Positions 35,942 through 46,054 of a DNA stretch of 64,000 bases are shown here, piece by piece. The stretch's first letter is position 1, and each line of letters begins with the position of its first letter. The DNA is taken from NCBI RefSeq assembly GCF_947492405.1, contig NZ_CANLMP010000001.1:124001-188000 (forward strand). Reading direction: 5' to 3'. The DNA comes from an uncultured Aquimarina sp. GTDB lineage: Bacteria; Bacteroidota; Bacteroidia; Flavobacteriales; Flavobacteriaceae. The notes under the pieces are model-generated. The model was not told the origin of the DNA. It searched no databases and worked only from the letters and a program-made list of their open reading frames with translations. The translations under genes and the position numbers were made by a program.

Positions 35942-38206
35942 ATGAAACTATTTATCAAAAGAACCAAAATAATTTTGCTTTTAGTGGCAACTGTTGTCTT
36001 TTTTGGTTGCGAAGATGATGATACCAACTTACCAACGGTTACTGCAACTTTTGCACAAACCATAAATACAGATACAGGTATAGTGTCTTTTATTAACCTT
36101 TCTGAAAATGCAGATACCTATATCTGGGATTTTGGAGACGGTACAACTTCTACCGAAGTTAATCCAACTAAAACATATCCAACGGGTAACTATACTGTAA
36201 TATTAACCGCAAAAAATGTAGCTGGTGCAGAAGGTACTTTCCAAGATGAAATATTTATAAACATTCCGGTACCGGTAACATTCCCTATCAATTTTGATGT
36301 GGAGAATGTTAATTATCAGGCTGAAGTTTTTGAAGGTACATCTTTTCAGGTTGTAGAAAATCCAGACTTATCGGGAGCAAATACGAGCGCATCTAATGTT
36401 GGTGCTATTACTAATAGTGGAGCATTGTTTGAAGGTATTGTCTTTAATTTAGGAGAACCGTTAAGCTTATCCGAACAAAAGTCTATAAAAGTTATTTTTT
36501 GGTCAGATACTCCGATTGATGTGCTATTAAAACTCGAAGAAGGAAGTACTTTTATAGAGACAACTGCAAGTCATGGAGGAACAGGTTGGGAGGAAATTTA
36601 CTTTACATTCGATTCTTCTGATGCATTTTCAAAACTTACCATTTTTGTTGATGGACCAGGCACTACGGCAGGAACATTCTACATAGATGATATTTCTCAA
36701 ATTAATACAGCAGATATTCCTTGTACGGATACCTTATTAGAAATTCCAATAGATTTTGACTGCGATGGAATTGACTACACTACTAAAATTGTTGGTAATG
36801 TATCGTTTACTGTTGTAGATAATCCAGAATTATCTGGTGTCAATAGTGAACCTACGATGGTTGGGCAGATCACAAATGTAGGTGCTAACTTTGAGAATGC
36901 TTTCTTTAACCTAGATACTGCGATTGACTTTTCTGTTGATAAAGGAGTTAAAATGAAAATATTCTCTAATCAAGCGTTACCAATTTTATTAAAATTTGAA
37001 GACGGCACAGAAGCACCTGTGGAGAACGCACAAAACCATGGAGGTTCTGGTTGGGAAGAATTAACGTTTGCACTCAACTCATCAGCTTCTTATAACGATA
37101 TGGTCATTTTTGTAGACGGTCCTGGTACTGCAGCCGGTATATTTTATCTGGATGATATTGAGCAAGTTTCAGTAATAGTTGCAGATCCTTGCACTCCAGA
37201 GACTAGCCAATCATTAGCTGCATCAGATTTTGATTTAACATTCCAAACGGATCCAACTGCCAGTATAAGCTCATTTGATGCAGGTTTATCTTGGGTTGAT
37301 AATCCGGATTTTGATAATGATGTAAACACATCATGTAAAGTTGGTCAAATAGATCGATCTGGAGCTGCATTATTTGCTAACAATCAAATTGATTTTGATG
37401 CTAAATTTGATTTTAATGCGAATTCAGGGTTTAAGTTAAAAGTTTGGTCTCCTAATGCAGGCACAAATGTTTTGGTAAAACTCGAAGATAAGACCAACAG
37501 TGGGATTAATGTAGAAGTAGGAGCTGTTACAACAGTAGCTAGCGGTTGGGAAGAATTGACGTTTAATTTTGCAAGTGGAGAAAGCGGAAAGTATGATAAA
37601 ATCATATTGTTTTTCGAGTTAAATACAAATACAACAGAGACTTATTTTATTGATGATTTTAGACTATACAGCTCTGGTGGTACAGGAGGTGGAGGATGTA
37701 CCGCAACACTAGTTGCAGCAACATCTCTTCCATTAGATTTTGAAGGCTGTGAAACTTTTCTTTCAGATGTTAATTTTGGAGCAGGTCTTACTTCAGAACT
37801 CGTCGCAAATCCTTTTCAAACAGGTATTAATACTTCTGATTTTGTTTTAAAAGTAGATAAACCTACTGGTTCAGATTTTTTTGCAGGAGTTCAAAATACG
37901 TTCGATAATTTTGATTTGACTACAACAATGACTTTTAAAGCTAAAGTCTATTCTACTAAAGCAAACGTAGTAATGCGTTTTGAATTAGCTGTAATACCTA
38001 ACGATGGAAGTATTGGTAATCCAGCTCCGGTATTTGTAACTATTGCGAATGCAGATGAATGGACGGAAGTCGAATTTACATTTATCAATTTACCAGCATC
38101 ACCAACAACATATAATCATTTAGTTATAAAACCAGATAATGATCAGACTGATAGCGCAATAACAGCAGGAGGTACATATTATTTTGATGATATAAGACTA
38201 GAATAG
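35942..38206 (+). CDS. PKD-domain lipoprotein with four tandem carbohydrate-binding-like modules
   Basis: The 754-residue protein has a lipoprotein signal (lipobox FGC near residue 23) and a PKD domain (about 35-110, YIWDFGDGTTSTEVNPTKTY). Four related jelly-roll modules of about 150 residues follow (about 113-255, 268-405, 425-575, 595-754). Each opens with a PxxFD-like strand, has a VxNPxxSGxNT segment and closes in YIDDI/YFDDIR. The same kind of module occurs three times in the T9SS GH16 protein. No enzyme domain is seen, so it is likely a surface protein that holds glucan for the neighbouring enzymes. The first three copies are more alike than the fourth. Confidence 0.75.
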   Translation: MKLFIKRTKIILLLVATVVFFGCEDDDTNLPTVTATFAQTINTDTGIVSFINLSENADTYIWDFGDGTTSTEVNPTKTYPTGNYTVILTAKNVAGAEGTFQDEIFINIPVPVTFPINFDVENVNYQAEVFEGTSFQVVENPDLSGANTSASNVGAITNSGALFEGIVFNLGEPLSLSEQKSIKVIFWSDTPIDVLLKLEEGSTFIETTASHGGTGWEEIYFTFDSSDAFSKLTIFVDGPGTTAGTFYIDDISQINTADIPCTDTLLEIPIDFDCDGIDYTTKIVGNVSFTVVDNPELSGVNSEPTMVGQITNVGANFENAFFNLDTAIDFSVDKGVKMKIFSNQALPILLKFEDGTEAPVENAQNHGGSGWEELTFALNSSASYNDMVIFVDGPGTAAGIFYLDDIEQVSVIVADPCTPETSQSLAASDFDLTFQTDPTASISSFDAGLSWVDNPDFDNDVNTSCKVGQIDRSGAALFANNQIDFDAKFDFNANSGFKLKVWSPNAGTNVLVKLEDKTNSGINVEVGAVTTVASGWEELTFNFASGESGKYDKIILFFELNTNTTETYFIDDFRLYSSGGTGGGGCTATLVAATSLPLDFEGCETFLSDVNFGAGLTSELVANPFQTGINTSDFVLKVDKPTGSDFFAGVQNTFDNFDLTTTMTFKAKVYSTKANVVMRFELAVIPNDGSIGNPAPVFVTIANADEWTEVEFTFINLPASPTTYNHLVIKPDNDQTDSAITAGGTYYFDDIRLE

Positions 38207-38243
38207 TTTACATCTGAATACTTATTAAACTCGTAAAAATTAG

Positions 38244-38271
38244 AAGAGGTTGAATGTTTCTTCAATCTCTT
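38244..38271 (+). terminator. Hairpin between the PKD lipoprotein and phosphorylase genes
   Basis: An 11-bp stem AAGAGGTTGAA/TTCAATCTCTT (one G-T pair, 6-base loop) lies 38 bases after the stop. The tail is only CTTTAAG, so it may act as a partial terminator or processing site, giving different expression of the genes that follow. Confidence 0.5.
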
Positions 38272-38328
38272 TAAGCTTGAAAAATAAATGCTTTAAGAAG
38301 CAACTTTTTAAACCGAAGCACATAAAAA

Positions 38329-41300
38329 ATGATAAACGACTCTGTGTTAGTATCTGGAAAAATAAAGAATAAAGAGGTAAAACTTGAACACATTACTATA
38401 GATAATGAAACATTTTATATGATCTCTAATAGTGATGTAATGCGTCCTTTTTTTATGAGTATCGTTAGCGATTCTAATCATTGGATGTTTATATCTAGTA
38501 ATGGAGGGATATCTGCAGGTAGAAAAGATTCAGATAACGCAATATTCCCGTATTATACAGATGATAAGATTACCGAATCCTATGATATTACAGGAAGTAA
38601 GTCCATTTTTAGAATAAGAAAAAATGGGAGACTATTCATATGGGAACCTTTTTCTGAGCGTTATTCGGGGACGTACCAATATTCTAGGAATATTTATAAA
38701 AATGCTTATGGAAATAAAATTCTATTTGAAGAAATAAACCATGATATAGGGTTGACCTATACATATATGTGGAGCTCAAGTAATGAGTATGGTTTTGTTA
38801 GAAAAAGCAGATTAACAAATAACTCCAACGAAGTAATAGATGTCGAAATATTAGATGGATTGCAAAATATTATGCCTTATGGAGTCAATACAGATTTGCA
38901 AGGAATACGAAGTAACTTAGTAGATGCTTATAAAAGAAGTGAGCTTCTACAGGATAGTAAACTTGGTATTTACGCCCTTAGTGCTATTATAGTGGATCGT
39001 GCGGAACCAAGCGAAGCTTTAAAGGCAAATATTGTTTGGTCTAAAGGTTTAGAAAACTCCAAATACCTCTTATCAACATTACAGTTGAATGATTATAGGA
39101 ATGGAATAGACACATATGAAGAAGTGGATATAAAAGCAGAAAAAGGTGCATATTTTGTTAATTGTAATATTTCTCTTCAACCAACAGAAATAAAAAACTG
39201 GATAGTAGTAGCTAATGTTAATCAGGGACCTTCTCAAGTAATCAGAATTTCAGAAAAACTTAAAAATGATAACAATTTAATCGAGAAGGTTAATAATGAT
39301 ATTCAACTAGGAACAGAATGTCTGATCAATTTAGTAGCTGCATCGGATGGAATCCAATTTACTGCGGATAAAAGAAGGAATGCAAGACATTACGCGAACA
39401 CCTTATTCAATATCATGAGAGGAGGTGTTTTTGATATCAATTATACAATAGAAAAACAAGATTTCACCAATTATTTCGCATCCGCTAATAAGAAAGTATA
39501 TAGTAAGAATGAGGCATTATTAAAAGATTTTCCAGATACTTTTACACTTTTTGAACTTAGAGAAATAGCGCACCAAAATGAAGATAAAAATTTTAGAAGA
39601 TTAGCGCTAGAGTATATGCCTCTTAAGTTTAGTAGACGCCACGGTGACCCAAGTCGCCCTTGGAATAAATTTTCAATAAATACCCAAAGCGAAATAGATG
39701 GATCTAAGATTTTGGATTATGAAGGTAACTGGAGGGATATTTTTCAAAATTGGGAAGCTTTAGCACATTCTTATCCAGAGTTTGTGGAAAATATGATTCA
39801 CAAATTTCTAAACGCCAGTACTTTTGATGGATATAACCCTTATAGAGTTACAAAAGGAGGTATAGATTGGGAAGTTATTGAGGAGCACGATCCTTGGTCT
39901 TATATTGGTTATTGGGGGGATCATCAAATTATTTATTTATTAAAATTCTTAGAATTCTTTCAGGATCACTATCCAAAAAGACTGAAAAACTTCCTTAATG
40001 AAGACATGTTTGTATATGCTAATGTGCCTTATAAAATCAAACCCTATGACGATCTTTTAAAGAACCCTAAAGATACAATTGAGTTTGATTACAATCTAGA
40101 TAAAAAGATACAAGAAAAACGTGCCGAATTTGGAGCAGACGGAGTATTGCTACGAGACAAAAACAACTTCATTCATAAGGTGAATTTTATAGAAAAGATA
40201 TTGGCTACAACATTAGCTAAGTTATCTAATTTTATCCCTGAAGGAGGAATTTGGTTAAATACGCAGCGTCCAGAATGGAATGATGCCAATAATGCTTTGG
40301 TAGGAAATGGAGTGTCTATGGTAACACTTTATTACTTGAGACGGTTCCTAAAATTCTTTAAAAATGTTTTTAAAAATATAGAAGATAGAGACATTGAAGT
40401 TTCTAAAGAACTTTTAACTTTTTACAATAATATAAATAAGACCTTCAGAGATCACGAAGAGCTTTTATCCAAAAATTTATCAAATAGAGAAAGAAAGAAA
40501 ATCCTTGATGACTTAGGAATGGCTGGAGGTAATTATAGAGCCAACATTTATGAGGATGCATTTTCTGGAAAAAAAGAAACACTCGCGATAGATGATTTAA
40601 AAGCTTTTATTGATTTGACATTGAAATATTTAAATCATTCAATAAATGCAAATAAGAGGGGTGATCATATGTATCAGGCATATAATCTAATGACAGTAGA
40701 AAATGAAAACGAAATTTCTATTACCTATTTAGATGAAATGCTTGAAGGTCAGGTAGCAGTGCTAAGTTCTGGGTATTTATCCTCAAAAGATAGTTTAAGT
40801 CTGTTAGATGCTATGAAGAATAGTAGTTTATTTAGGCAAGATCAATATAGCTACTTGTTATATCCAAATAAAGAATTGCCAAAATTCACGGAAAAGAATA
40901 TCATTCCGAAGGAATATGTAGAAAACTCAAGATTACTAAAGCAATTGCTTATAGATAACAATACACAAATCATTGAAAAAGATGTAAACGGAAATTATCA
41001 TTTTAATGGAAGTTTTAATAATGCAGAAAGTTTAAAACAGGAGTTAGAAAACCTATCTACTAAGGGATATGATCTTTTAGTCGAAAAATATAGAGGTTTG
41101 GTATTAGATACCTTCGAAAAAGTATTTAATCATAAATCCTTTACAGGTCGTTCCGGAACGTTTTACGGTTACGAAGGATTAGGATCTATTTATTGGCATA
41201 TGGTTTCAAAACTATTACTAGCAGTACAAGAGTGTTGTTTAGTAGCAATAAATAATAATGAATCAGATGAAGTAGTAGGCAGGTTATTAGAGCACTATTA

Positions 41301-41793
41301 TGAAATTAACGAAGGTATTGGAGTTCATAAATCTCCAGAATTGTATGGTGCCTTCCCGACGGATCCTTACTCACATACACCAGCAGGCAAAGGAGCACAA
41401 CAACCGGGAATGACAGGGCAAGTAAAAGAAGATATCCTAAGTCGTTTAGGAGAATTAGGTGTGTCAGTTAAAAATAGTGAGCTGCAATTTAATCCATGTT
41501 TGTTAAGAATAGGTGAGTTCTTAAAAGATCCGAAAATGTTTCACTATACGGATATAAATCAAAATAAAAAACAATTACAATTATACAAACACGAATTGGC
41601 TTTTACATATTGCCAAGTGCCTGTGGTGTATTCATTATCGGGAGAGAACAGTATAGAAATAACCTATATCGATGGCTCGATTGTTTCACATATTGGTTTA
41701 AATCTGGATGTTTTGATTAGTAAAAAACTATTTAAAAGGACTGGCGAAATAGAAAGTATAAAAGTAAATATTGAGAAAACTATTTTAAAGTAA
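38329..41793 (+). CDS. GH149-like beta-1,3-oligoglucan phosphorylase
   Basis: The 1154-residue protein has no signal peptide or membrane segment, so it is cytoplasmic. The N-terminal beta-sandwich (to about residue 330) and the long alpha-helical central part resemble phosphorylases of the GH94/GH149/GH161 group. Telling blocks are GIDWEVIEEHDPWSYIGYWGD (Asp521 and Asp531 are candidates for the catalytic acid region), NNALVGNGVSMVTLYYLRRF and GRSGTFYGYEGLGSIYW. The length and cytoplasmic setting fit GH149, whose known members reversibly phosphorolyse beta-1,3-oligoglucans to glucose 1-phosphate; GH161 proteins are, to my knowledge, shorter. Next to GH17, GH30 and a sugar transporter, its job is probably energy-saving breakdown of imported laminari-oligosaccharides. 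The family call is from memory and should be read as likely. Confidence 0.8.
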   Translation: MINDSVLVSGKIKNKEVKLEHITIDNETFYMISNSDVMRPFFMSIVSDSNHWMFISSNGGISAGRKDSDNAIFPYYTDDKITESYDITGSKSIFRIRKNGRLFIWEPFSERYSGTYQYSRNIYKNAYGNKILFEEINHDIGLTYTYMWSSSNEYGFVRKSRLTNNSNEVIDVEILDGLQNIMPYGVNTDLQGIRSNLVDAYKRSELLQDSKLGIYALSAIIVDRAEPSEALKANIVWSKGLENSKYLLSTLQLNDYRNGIDTYEEVDIKAEKGAYFVNCNISLQPTEIKNWIVVANVNQGPSQVIRISEKLKNDNNLIEKVNNDIQLGTECLINLVAASDGIQFTADKRRNARHYANTLFNIMRGGVFDINYTIEKQDFTNYFASANKKVYSKNEALLKDFPDTFTLFELREIAHQNEDKNFRRLALEYMPLKFSRRHGDPSRPWNKFSINTQSEIDGSKILDYEGNWRDIFQNWEALAHSYPEFVENMIHKFLNASTFDGYNPYRVTKGGIDWEVIEEHDPWSYIGYWGDHQIIYLLKFLEFFQDHYPKRLKNFLNEDMFVYANVPYKIKPYDDLLKNPKDTIEFDYNLDKKIQEKRAEFGADGVLLRDKNNFIHKVNFIEKILATTLAKLSNFIPEGGIWLNTQRPEWNDANNALVGNGVSMVTLYYLRRFLKFFKNVFKNIEDRDIEVSKELLTFYNNINKTFRDHEELLSKNLSNRERKKILDDLGMAGGNYRANIYEDAFSGKKETLAIDDLKAFIDLTLKYLNHSINANKRGDHMYQAYNLMTVENENEISITYLDEMLEGQVAVLSSGYLSSKDSLSLLDAMKNSSLFRQDQYSYLLYPNKELPKFTEKNIIPKEYVENSRLLKQLLIDNNTQIIEKDVNGNYHFNGSFNNAESLKQELENLSTKGYDLLVEKYRGLVLDTFEKVFNHKSFTGRSGTFYGYEGLGSIYWHMVSKLLLAVQECCLVAINNNESDEVVGRLLEHYYEINEGIGVHKSPELYGAFPTDPYSHTPAGKGAQQPGMTGQVKEDILSRLGELGVSVKNSELQFNPCLLRIGEFLKDPKMFHYTDINQNKKQLQLYKHELAFTYCQVPVVYSLSGENSIEITYIDGSIVSHIGLNLDVLISKKLFKRTGEIESIKVNIEKTILK

Positions 41794-41799
41794 AATCAA

Positions 41800-43095
41800 A
41801 TGATATTAAGACGCAACATAGTAGTAGTAGTATTTACCATGCTTATGCTGTCTTGCAATCAAGAACATAAACCCAAATCCAATCCAAAATTAGCTATGCA
41901 ACCTAAAAAAAGCATAACCGCAGAAGATATTTTAGGTAACCCAAACTACTTAGCGATATCCTATGGAGGTTATCGTAAATCATCTAGAGAGTTTCAGCCT
42001 ACAATTTTACAGCTTAAGGAAGATATGAGAATTTTGCAGGCGATGAATATCAAAATTTTGAGAACCTATAATGTTCAATTAGCTCAAGCTTCTAATTTGT
42101 TAAAAGCTATTCGACAACTAAAAACAGAAGATGAAACTTTCGAAATGTATGTTATGCTTGGTGCTTGGATTGATTGCAAAAATGCTTGGACAGATAAAGA
42201 ACCAGATCATACTACAGAAAGTGTGAAAAATACAGATGAGATAGATAGAGCCGTTGCGTTGGCAAATCAGTACCCTGATATTGTAAAAGTAATTGCAGTG
42301 GGTAATGAAGCTATGATTAAATGGGCAACCAGCTATTATGTAGAACCAAATGTGATATTAAAATGGGTTAATTATTTACAGAATTTAAAGAAAGAAGGTA
42401 AACTTTCTAAGGATCTATGGATTACTTCTTCTGATGATTTTGCATCCTGGGGAGGAGGAGAAGAAAGTTATAGAGTTAAAGACTTAGAAGATTTGATCAG
42501 AGCAGTTGATTATATATCTATGCATACATACCCATATCACAATACTCATTATAACCCTGAATTCTGGGGAATTAGCGATGATGAAAACGGCTTGTCTTCA
42601 GAAGAAAAAATAGAAGCTGCTATGCAAAGAGCTTTAAAATTTGCACAGAGCCAATATAAAGCGGTAGTACATTATATGGAGAGTTTAGGTGTGAAAAAAC
42701 CAATTCATATAGGAGAAACCGGTTGGGCTACTGTATCTAATGGACATTATGGACCAAATGGATCCAAAGCTACCGATGAGTTTAAAGAAGCATTGTATTA
42801 CAAATACATGAGAGAGTGGACTAATAAAGAAGGTATTTCTTGCTTTTATTTTGAGGCATTTGATGAACCCTGGAAAGATGCTCATAATAAGAAAGGTTCA
42901 GAAAATCATTTTGGACTAATCACAGTAGATGGTAAAGCAAAATATGCACTTTGGGATTTGGTCGATAAAGGTAGTTTTGAAGGATTAACCAGAGGAGGTA
43001 ATGCCATAATCAAAACCTATAAGGGTAATAAAATTGAAATGATGAAAAATGTGGAACTACCTGTTGTAAAAAAAGTAACGGCTACTGATTTTTAA
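41800..43095 (+). CDS. GH17 family beta-1,3-glucanase, lipoprotein
   Basis: The 431-residue protein has a lipoprotein signal (lipobox LSC, about residue 19) followed by a TIM-barrel GH17 domain. VGNEAM with Glu170 is the expected acid/base, and GETGW with Glu306 the nucleophile. ILRTYN near residue 87 and FYFEAFDEPWK near residue 350 also fit GH17. Bacterial GH17 enzymes in laminarin loci act on beta-1,3-glucan oligosaccharides, some also as transglycosylases. The anchor places it in the periplasm or on the surface, between import and debranching steps. It is related to the shorter, signal-less GH17 protein encoded at 46055-46939. Confidence 0.9.
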   Translation: MILRRNIVVVVFTMLMLSCNQEHKPKSNPKLAMQPKKSITAEDILGNPNYLAISYGGYRKSSREFQPTILQLKEDMRILQAMNIKILRTYNVQLAQASNLLKAIRQLKTEDETFEMYVMLGAWIDCKNAWTDKEPDHTTESVKNTDEIDRAVALANQYPDIVKVIAVGNEAMIKWATSYYVEPNVILKWVNYLQNLKKEGKLSKDLWITSSDDFASWGGGEESYRVKDLEDLIRAVDYISMHTYPYHNTHYNPEFWGISDDENGLSSEEKIEAAMQRALKFAQSQYKAVVHYMESLGVKKPIHIGETGWATVSNGHYGPNGSKATDEFKEALYYKYMREWTNKEGISCFYFEAFDEPWKDAHNKKGSENHFGLITVDGKAKYALWDLVDKGSFEGLTRGGNAIIKTYKGNKIEMMKNVELPVVKKVTATDF

Positions 43096-43100
43096 AAAAG

Positions 43101-44582
43101 ATGAAAAATACGATGTATATAGCGCCAATTGTTGTTTTAACCCTGATTGGGTGTGTACGTGAACAAAACCTAGAAGCAGTGGTTTATGAAACTTCGGCAA
43201 GTGGTAATAAGATGGTAAAAGTGTCAGAGTTTTTTACATCAGGAACCAAAACCAGTATTAAGTTAAACCCTGATAAAACCTATCAAATAATTACAGGTTT
43301 TGGAGGAGCTTTTACAGAATCTTCTGCCTATTTGCTTAATAAGTTAAGTAAAGAAAATCGAAATAAGATCATCAGGGCGTACTTTGGAAAAGAAGGAGCT
43401 AATTATTCGCTCACAAGAACACATATGAACTCTTGTGACTTCTCATTAAGTCAATATTCATATACACCTAATGAGGATAAAGAACTGAAAGATTTTTCGA
43501 TAAAAGAGGATATGGATGATTTAATCCCTATGATTCAAGAAGCCATGGAAGTTTCAGAAGATGGTTTTAAAATTTTTGCTTCTCCCTGGACAGCACCACC
43601 TTGGATGAAAGATAACAAACACTGGGTCGGTGGAAAACTATTACCTGAGTATTATGATACTTGGGCATTGTTCTTTTCTAAGTATATAGATGCCTATAAA
43701 GAACAGGGAATAGATATTTGGGGATTTACTGTCGAAAATGAACCTCATGGTAATGGTGATAACTGGGAGAGTATGCACTTTACGCCAAAAGAAATGACAG
43801 ATTTTGTACAAAATCATTTAGGACCAAAACTAGAAATAGATGGTAAAGACGATGTTAAAATTCTAGGGTATGATCAAAACAGAGAAGGCTTAAAAGAATG
43901 GGTGGATGTAATGTATGAAAACGAAGCATCTTCTAAATATTATGATGGTACTGCTGTGCATTGGTATGAAAGTACTTTTGAAGTTTTTCCTGAGGCATTG
44001 CAGTATGCTCATCATAAAGCACCAGATAAATATTTAATTCAAACCGAAGCCTGTATTGATGCAGAAGTACCTAAATGGAAAGATGATGCTTGGTATTGGT
44101 CTAAAGAAGCGACAGATTGGGGATGGGATTGGGCTCCAGAAGATCAGAAACATTTACACCCCAAGTATGTGCCGGTTTATCGATATGCAAGAGATATCAT
44201 TGGTTGCTTGAATAACTGGGTAGATGGATGGGTAGATTGGAATATGGTACTGGATAAACAAGGAGGTCCCAACTGGTTTAAAAATTGGTGTATCGCACCA
44301 GTTATTGTAGATCCGGATAATGATGAGGTATACTTTACACCATTATACTATACCATGGCGCATTTCAGTAAATATATTCGTCCAGAAGCTAAAGTGATAA
44401 ATGTTGAGAATTCTGATGATGAAGTGATGATTACTGCTGTTAAAAACTCGGATGGTTCTATTGTTATTGTGTTATTTAATCCTACAGAGAATATAAAACC
44501 GTTTTCATTGATCTTAGGTGAAAAATCAAAGGATATTTCAATTAATGCAAAGGCTATTCAAACAATAGTAATTGCTAACTAA
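43101..44582 (+). CDS. GH30 family glucanase, probably beta-1,6-glucanase, lipoprotein
   Basis: The 493-residue protein has a lipoprotein signal (lipobox IGC near residue 18). The rest is a full GH30 enzyme: TGFGGAFTESSAYLLN at the N-terminus, SPWTAPPWMKDN, VENEPHG with Glu214 as acid/base, QTEACID with Glu316 as nucleophile, and the C-terminal beta domain ending in a VIVLFNPTE strand. GH30 members in laminarin loci remove beta-1,6-linked side glucose, which would let GH17 and GH149 finish the main chain. GH30 also includes beta-glucosidases, glucosylceramidases and xylanases; the neighbours favour beta-1,6-glucan. The gene lies five bases after the GH17 gene, in one operon. Confidence 0.9.
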   Translation: MKNTMYIAPIVVLTLIGCVREQNLEAVVYETSASGNKMVKVSEFFTSGTKTSIKLNPDKTYQIITGFGGAFTESSAYLLNKLSKENRNKIIRAYFGKEGANYSLTRTHMNSCDFSLSQYSYTPNEDKELKDFSIKEDMDDLIPMIQEAMEVSEDGFKIFASPWTAPPWMKDNKHWVGGKLLPEYYDTWALFFSKYIDAYKEQGIDIWGFTVENEPHGNGDNWESMHFTPKEMTDFVQNHLGPKLEIDGKDDVKILGYDQNREGLKEWVDVMYENEASSKYYDGTAVHWYESTFEVFPEALQYAHHKAPDKYLIQTEACIDAEVPKWKDDAWYWSKEATDWGWDWAPEDQKHLHPKYVPVYRYARDIIGCLNNWVDGWVDWNMVLDKQGGPNWFKNWCIAPVIVDPDNDEVYFTPLYYTMAHFSKYIRPEAKVINVENSDDEVMITAVKNSDGSIVIVLFNPTENIKPFSLILGEKSKDISINAKAIQTIVIAN

Positions 44583-44592
44583 AATTAAAATT

Positions 44593-46029
44593 ATGTCAAA
44601 TATTAAAACTGCCACAAAAGATAAAGTTCCTGTAGGTCAAAAAGCTGCATTTGGTGCAGGACATTTAATAAATAATCTAATACCCGGTATTTTAGGTGTT
44701 TTTGTGGTAATTCTCAAATCTGCTGATGGTTTTGGTATGGATACGGTGTTGGCAGGTCTTATCGTTGGTGTTCCTAGATTGTTTGATGCTATTACGGATC
44801 CTGTTATGGGATATATTTCTGATAATACAAGTTCAAAATATGGGAGAAGAAGACCTTATATTTTTGTTGGAGCTATTTTATCAGGTGCTATATTCATGAT
44901 TTTATGGCAAGTTCATGATACCAATCCAGAAATGTACAACTTTTGGTATCTTCTCATTTTTTCCATTTTTTTAATTTTTGGAAACACCATTTTTTCTACA
45001 CCATTAATAGCATTAGGTTATGAAATGACTTCTGATTATAACGAACGAACTCGATTAATGAGTTTTGCCAATACAATTGGCCAAATTGCCTGGATGTTAG
45101 TACCTTTTTTATATGTATTAATACCGGATGGTGATCTATTCGCTTCTCAACCAGAGGGAGTGCGTACTGTAGCCTTAATTGCTGGATTTGTAATTATAAT
45201 TTTAGGAATCTTGCCAGCTATCTTTTGTCGCGGAATTGATGCCAGTAAAATGGAAGGTCGAGAAGAGATTTCATTTAAAAGTGTTTTCAAAAGTACAGGA
45301 AAAATTTTCAAAGGAATTAAAGTGGTTCTTAAAAATAAGCCATTTGTTAAATTATGCTTAGCAACATTTTTAGTATTTAATGGTTTTCAAATTGTAGCAG
45401 AGTTTGGTGTATTTATTATCAATTTTTATATGTTCAATGGTGATTGGGGAGCATCCAAATGGTGGGTAGCGCTTTTCCCTGCCGTTACAGCTGCATATAC
45501 AGCATTTATTGCAATTCCCATAATTAATTGGATGGCTAACAAGTTTGGAAAACGGAAAGCCTTTATTTATGCTACCTTAATTTCTATAATTGGATATATT
45601 TTAAAATGGTGGGGATTTGATCCAGAAAACTATTATATGATATTTCTACCAATACCTTTAATGGCTTTTGGTATGGGATGCTTGTTTACATTGATGATGT
45701 CTATGACAGCTGATGTTTGTGATTTAGACGAACTGGAAAATGGAATGCCAAGAAAAGAAGGAACTTTTGGGGCTATTTATTGGTGGATGATAAAAGTGGG
45801 TCAAGGTATTGCATTAGTATTTTCCGGAATCATTTTAAAAGTATTAGGGTATGACCCAACGGCTTCTGTTCAAACTGCAGAAGCGTTAACAGGAATGCGA
45901 ATTACAGATATAGTATTGCCTGCGCTAACAGCAGCGTTGGCGATTTGGGTGATGTGGAAATATACCTTAACTGAAGATAGGGCTAGAGAAATTAAAGTGG
46001 AGTTAGTAAAGAGACGAGGCGAGTTATAA
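44593..46029 (+). CDS. GPH/MelB-type sugar:cation symporter (MFS)
   Basis: The ATG at 44593 lies just after the GH30 stop; an in-frame TTG seven codons earlier overlaps that gene and is not needed. The 478-residue protein has about twelve membrane helices. The family signature is near residue 55 (RLFDAITDPVMGYISDNT), followed by SKYGRRRPYIFVGAI. Members carry glycosides across the inner membrane with protons or sodium. Lying between periplasmic-type GH17/GH30 genes and a cytoplasmic GH17 gene, with the phosphorylase in the same operon, it most likely imports laminari-oligosaccharides or laminaribiose; this substrate is inferred. Confidence 0.9.
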   Translation: MSNIKTATKDKVPVGQKAAFGAGHLINNLIPGILGVFVVILKSADGFGMDTVLAGLIVGVPRLFDAITDPVMGYISDNTSSKYGRRRPYIFVGAILSGAIFMILWQVHDTNPEMYNFWYLLIFSIFLIFGNTIFSTPLIALGYEMTSDYNERTRLMSFANTIGQIAWMLVPFLYVLIPDGDLFASQPEGVRTVALIAGFVIIILGILPAIFCRGIDASKMEGREEISFKSVFKSTGKIFKGIKVVLKNKPFVKLCLATFLVFNGFQIVAEFGVFIINFYMFNGDWGASKWWVALFPAVTAAYTAFIAIPIINWMANKFGKRKAFIYATLISIIGYILKWWGFDPENYYMIFLPIPLMAFGMGCLFTLMMSMTADVCDLDELENGMPRKEGTFGAIYWWMIKVGQGIALVFSGIILKVLGYDPTASVQTAEALTGMRITDIVLPALTAALAIWVMWKYTLTEDRAREIKVELVKRRGEL

Positions 46030-46054
46030 ACCTTTCAAAATATAGAGCAAAGTA

